From Azolla pinnata (lineage: Eukaryota > Streptophyta > Polypodiopsida > Salviniales > Salviniaceae): a DNA stretch of 64,000 nucleotides. Of this stretch, positions 60,845 through 64,000 are shown one piece after another. Made by a program: the position numbers and the translations under genes. The stretch lies in the NCBI GenBank assembly GCA_037176905.1, contig JBBBWG010009446.1, positions 26,403 to 90,402 on the forward strand, given 5' to 3'. The first letter of the stretch is position 1. Each line of letters begins with the position of its first letter. The notes beneath the pieces are model-generated. The model had not been told where the DNA came from, made no database searches, and worked only from the letters and a program-made list of their open reading frames with translations.

Positions 60845-63350
60845 TGATCTGCAGACTTGAGAGTCATATTGGGTTTGCAATGTTGTCTATAATGGATGGA
60901 CTGAAAAGGCTCGTTTATTTTTGTCGGGAAGAAGAATCTGGAAACTTGCAAAGGTAGATGATTTGGAATGAACAATACAGATTGATTAGCCCTGCAAGGG
61001 TTATGTTATTTCAAGGTGATGCGACCAGAGTACATGGAAAGAGCTCGCTGTGTTTTTGCTCTGGTTTGAGGGCGGGGGTGGAGAAGGGCTCAGTCAGTCA
61101 GATAGATCAGATAGGTTTTCACTTGTGCCCTGCAGCCTGCTCCATAAGGAGATGATGGTTGTGTTCTTAGCTTGAATTCAAGAGAGCAACAGCCCGCTCT
61201 CGGGCCTCTCTTTTCCTTGCATAACCATGTTCAAGCTCATTCCGTATGCGTAAGCAGCAACAAAGATGGATTTGGCAGTGTGCCCAGACCACTCGGGGGA
61301 TGATGATCATGGCTGGCAAAATAGTATTTGTGTGATATATATAGTTTGGTTGACCATGTTTGTGTAATGAAACCGTGAATGACGGTTCCTTTTCTATACA
61401 AAAGGCTGAAGGAGTACATATATTTATACACCAATATACAGGGTATATGCACGAGGGTGCGACCTAGTGCTGGAGACGTCATCGAGTAGGCATATATCTA
61501 TCCTATCTATCTATCTATCTATCTATATATATATATATGATACTTTGCAATGATGCAATGTAATTATAGTAATTTGTTTCTTTTGGAAGGTTTTTGATTA
61601 AGAAGTCTCCTTGATAAAGAAAGAAAGAAAAACTTAGCTGTATGAAAGTGGTTGGCTGATTCTTGTGGCCTCTTTCTTGCTCAGGTTAAAAGTATTGGAA
61701 GAATATTTCTTGTTGATACTCCCCAAGTGATTCTTGAAAACAAAGATTCCTAAACCGGATCCCATTGTTTGAGGCGAGGAAGAAGCCCATCGTCAATCTG
61801 TAATCTTGTCTTTTTTTAACCGAGTGTGGTCAATTCCATTGTTGCAATGATGCGTCGTCGAACCAAATTGCATATAACTGTATGGTCGCAACTTGCTTTC
61901 TCATCACTCTACTGCTAAGGGGGTATAACATGTGTTTAATTTGTTGATTAGTTTTCGATCGTAAGTGAATGAAACACGTACTTTTGCTCATGAAGGCCAG
62001 GTACCTTTGATAATAACTTAAAAAATGTATGCAAACAGATGCATGACCTACTAAAAGTGGATTTAATTGTAATAGTCCATTTTGACCTTGTCTATTAGTG
62101 AGCATACATATGTAAGATAGAAGAAAAATCATACATGCGTTTGTATGCATATCGTTTAGGTTAAAGATCGGTAGTTAGTTGCCTCTGGAAAGAGTATGGT
62201 TATGTAAGATAATGGTGCATTTTAATGCTTTTTAGAAGAAGAAAAACTAGAAAGGATATTAAAAGGAGGCATCTCCAAAAGAGTCAAGGTAATAGCCAAT
62301 AGGCACAAAACATGTAATAAACACATAATCGTCGTTATGGAGCTGGGATAACATGACATTATCCACGACAAAGTAGTTGTAGTAGGAATTTATGTGATGT
62401 AGATATGAGTAACCAATGGTGCTCCTTAGTGACCAGGGAACCGATTCGTTCGTTGGTAATAAATATCGACTAGTGTATTAGTGTCGATAAAACTTTGGTT
62501 GATGAAAGTTTGGTTGGTAATATTGACCGATTCGTCCATAAAACTTTGGTTGTATTATCAACATGTTTCATGTTTTTAAAAGAGCGGTAGGATTAAAACC
62601 CTATAATCTTTATCGTGTACACAATTAGCCAAGTATTAAACTGCAAATATGCGATATTTTTAATGAAAATATCCATAATGTGAGTTGATGCCTACTTCCT
62701 GGTCACCCTCCTCATTGCAGTCCTCGTCGCCGTAATAATCATCACCATCATCATTGTTTAAAAAACTCAAGCTCCTCTTCTTCATCAGCTCTCAAACATT
62801 TGGGGGACAAGTTTCAGGTCTGGATCCACCTACCCTCAACAATTTCCTCTACCCATACCTATAACTAAAAGCTCACATATTAATTTCGCGGTTCAAAGTT
62901 ACAATTTTAATTAAATAATAATAAACTTTAAATTTACTACTAGATTTAATAATCCTTGACAACTTTCTGTTAACTTATCATCGAATTCGCATTTAGGTGG
63001 GTTTCGCCACTCTTGCCCCAGTGCACACGCATAAGGTCCTCAAAAGCTTTTGTGGGTATGCTCCTAAAATCTTTCATAAAGTGTGCCTCATGATGGATTA
63101 AAGCTAAATCAACGAAACCATTGCTATCAGAAGCTAGCAGTCACCCACAATGGGAACTTTGCTATTCTTGCATTTGAGTCCATTTGGAACACATTTTAAT
63201 AAGGACCCTCCTTACATGATCGGGTGACTTTTATTCTTATATCTTTGGACCGATAATTTTGTTTTCTTGGATGAACTTGATCCACTGTATTGGTACTCAT
63301 CTCAACTATTTGTATATATGATGATTTCAAAGAAACTATAAATTAAATTT
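60845..63350. other. Response-regulator 3' flank and intergenic DNA
   Basis: Probable 3' UTR extends several hundred bases. A (CTAT)n/(AT)n microsatellite is at 61497-61538. Short repeats CCGATTCGT and ATAAAACTTTGGTTG recur at about 62440-62550. No gene was recognised. Confidence 0.5.
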
Positions 63351-63353
63351 GGA

Positions 63354-63825
63354 CCTAGACCTAACTATAAACTCGAATGTACATAATATACCCACCAAAA
63401 TTTATATGTATGCGTACACGTTTGACAGACACATTTCAAAAATAGATTTCCACGACCTAACATCTGTATCTAATAAACATTAGCTTCGTATGTAATAGTA
63501 AACCGTAGGGAGTTAGGAGGAGTGAAGTTGTAAGAAGGGAGCAGACGAACAAGGGGAGATGGCAAGGAAATATGAATCAACTTTTTGAACCTAGACCTAA
63601 CCATAGACTCAAATTCATAGAATACATCCACAAAAATTGAAATGTATATTTTCATGTTTAATGGAGACATTTCAAATAGATATCCATGACCTAGCATCCA
63701 TAGATTGAAATTCCAATAAAAATTAAATGGGTATATAATTATGAACCCTAAGGAGCAACGAGGAGTAGGGCCATAAAAAGGGAACGGACGAACAAAGGGA
63801 GACAATAAGGAAGTATGAATTGACT
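63354..63825. repeat. ~236-bp tandem duplication
   Basis: Two diverged copies start at CCTAGACCTAAC (63354 and 63590). They share ATTTCAAA(A)ATAGAT, CC(A/T)(C/T)GACCTA and GGAGTNAGGAGGAGT-like blocks, and AGCAGACGAACAAGGGGAGA or a close variant. A minus-strand ORF of 158 codons spans both copies and so shows internal repetition, but no motif supports it as a gene. Confidence 0.75.
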
Positions 63826-64000
63826 TTCCATCAATGCACTCGGCTAACATCAAAGGATAGTACCATGGGGTTTGGTGGCCTAGGTTATAATAGATCCTTG
63901 TGTTGCGAAATATGAGGAGGATGACTGTCACGGAGCGATAATACAATGATGAGGCTAGCAGATCTAAGGGATATTGACACAGAAGAATAATAAGAACAAG

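Noticed and set aside
63470-63946. 158-codon minus-strand ORF at the right end
   Set aside because: It spans a 236-bp tandem duplication and has no recognisable motif or start support.

Overview
This window is nuclear DNA from a land plant. It holds six intron-rich protein genes with GT-AG introns, a plastid-type chaperonin, a type-B cytokinin response regulator, telomere-type (AAACCCT)n repeats, decayed Ty1/copia and LINE elements, and a relic of the plant-specific CYP78A P450 family. The lineage cannot be fixed from the sequence. The decayed transposons and abundant microsatellites would fit a fern or lycophyte, but that is a weak guess.

Layout: 1-2.1 kb holds a 22-bp minisatellite and a copia relic interrupted by a CYP78A fragment. 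2.83-4.55 kb is a ten-unit, ~177-bp satellite. 4.7-15.9 kb (+) is a PRP40C/TCERG1-like gene (2 WW and 5 FF domains). 18.1-26.9 kb (+) is a sorting nexin 2-type gene whose 5.6-kb intron holds a dead LINE. 27.58 kb is tRNA-Pro(AGG). 28.4-29.1 kb (+) is a possible small secreted low-complexity protein. 29.1-29.9 kb is CAT-rich repeat with a 101-bp run of N. 31.86-35.14 kb (+) is plastid CPN60 alpha, with a heat-shock element upstream. 37.17-38.17 kb is a telomere-motif minisatellite leading directly into EFL1 (38.26-42.62 kb, +). 44.83-52.97 kb (-) is an ABC1K/UbiB-type kinase with a 29-bp minisatellite beginning 54 bp before its ATG. 55.45-56.12 kb is a ~56-bp minisatellite, then a GA tract, then a type-B response regulator (56.82-60.84 kb, +). 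The rest has no recognised gene apart from a 236-bp duplication at the right end.

The genes are unrelated housekeeping or regulatory loci: splicing, endosomal sorting, plastid protein folding, 60S ribosome maturation, plastid or mitochondrial quinone/lipid kinase, and cytokinin signalling. Nothing suggests a cluster. The most distinctive feature of the window is that most of its genes have a locus-specific tandem array or duplication directly upstream of, or inside, the 5' region. No obvious undescribed enzymatic system was found. The best leads are the telobox array at EFL1, the P450/copia chimera, and the chained upstream ORFs at the sorting nexin.

Exon structures were worked out by hand from splice sites and reading-frame continuity. 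All six multi-exon models keep frame from ATG to stop.
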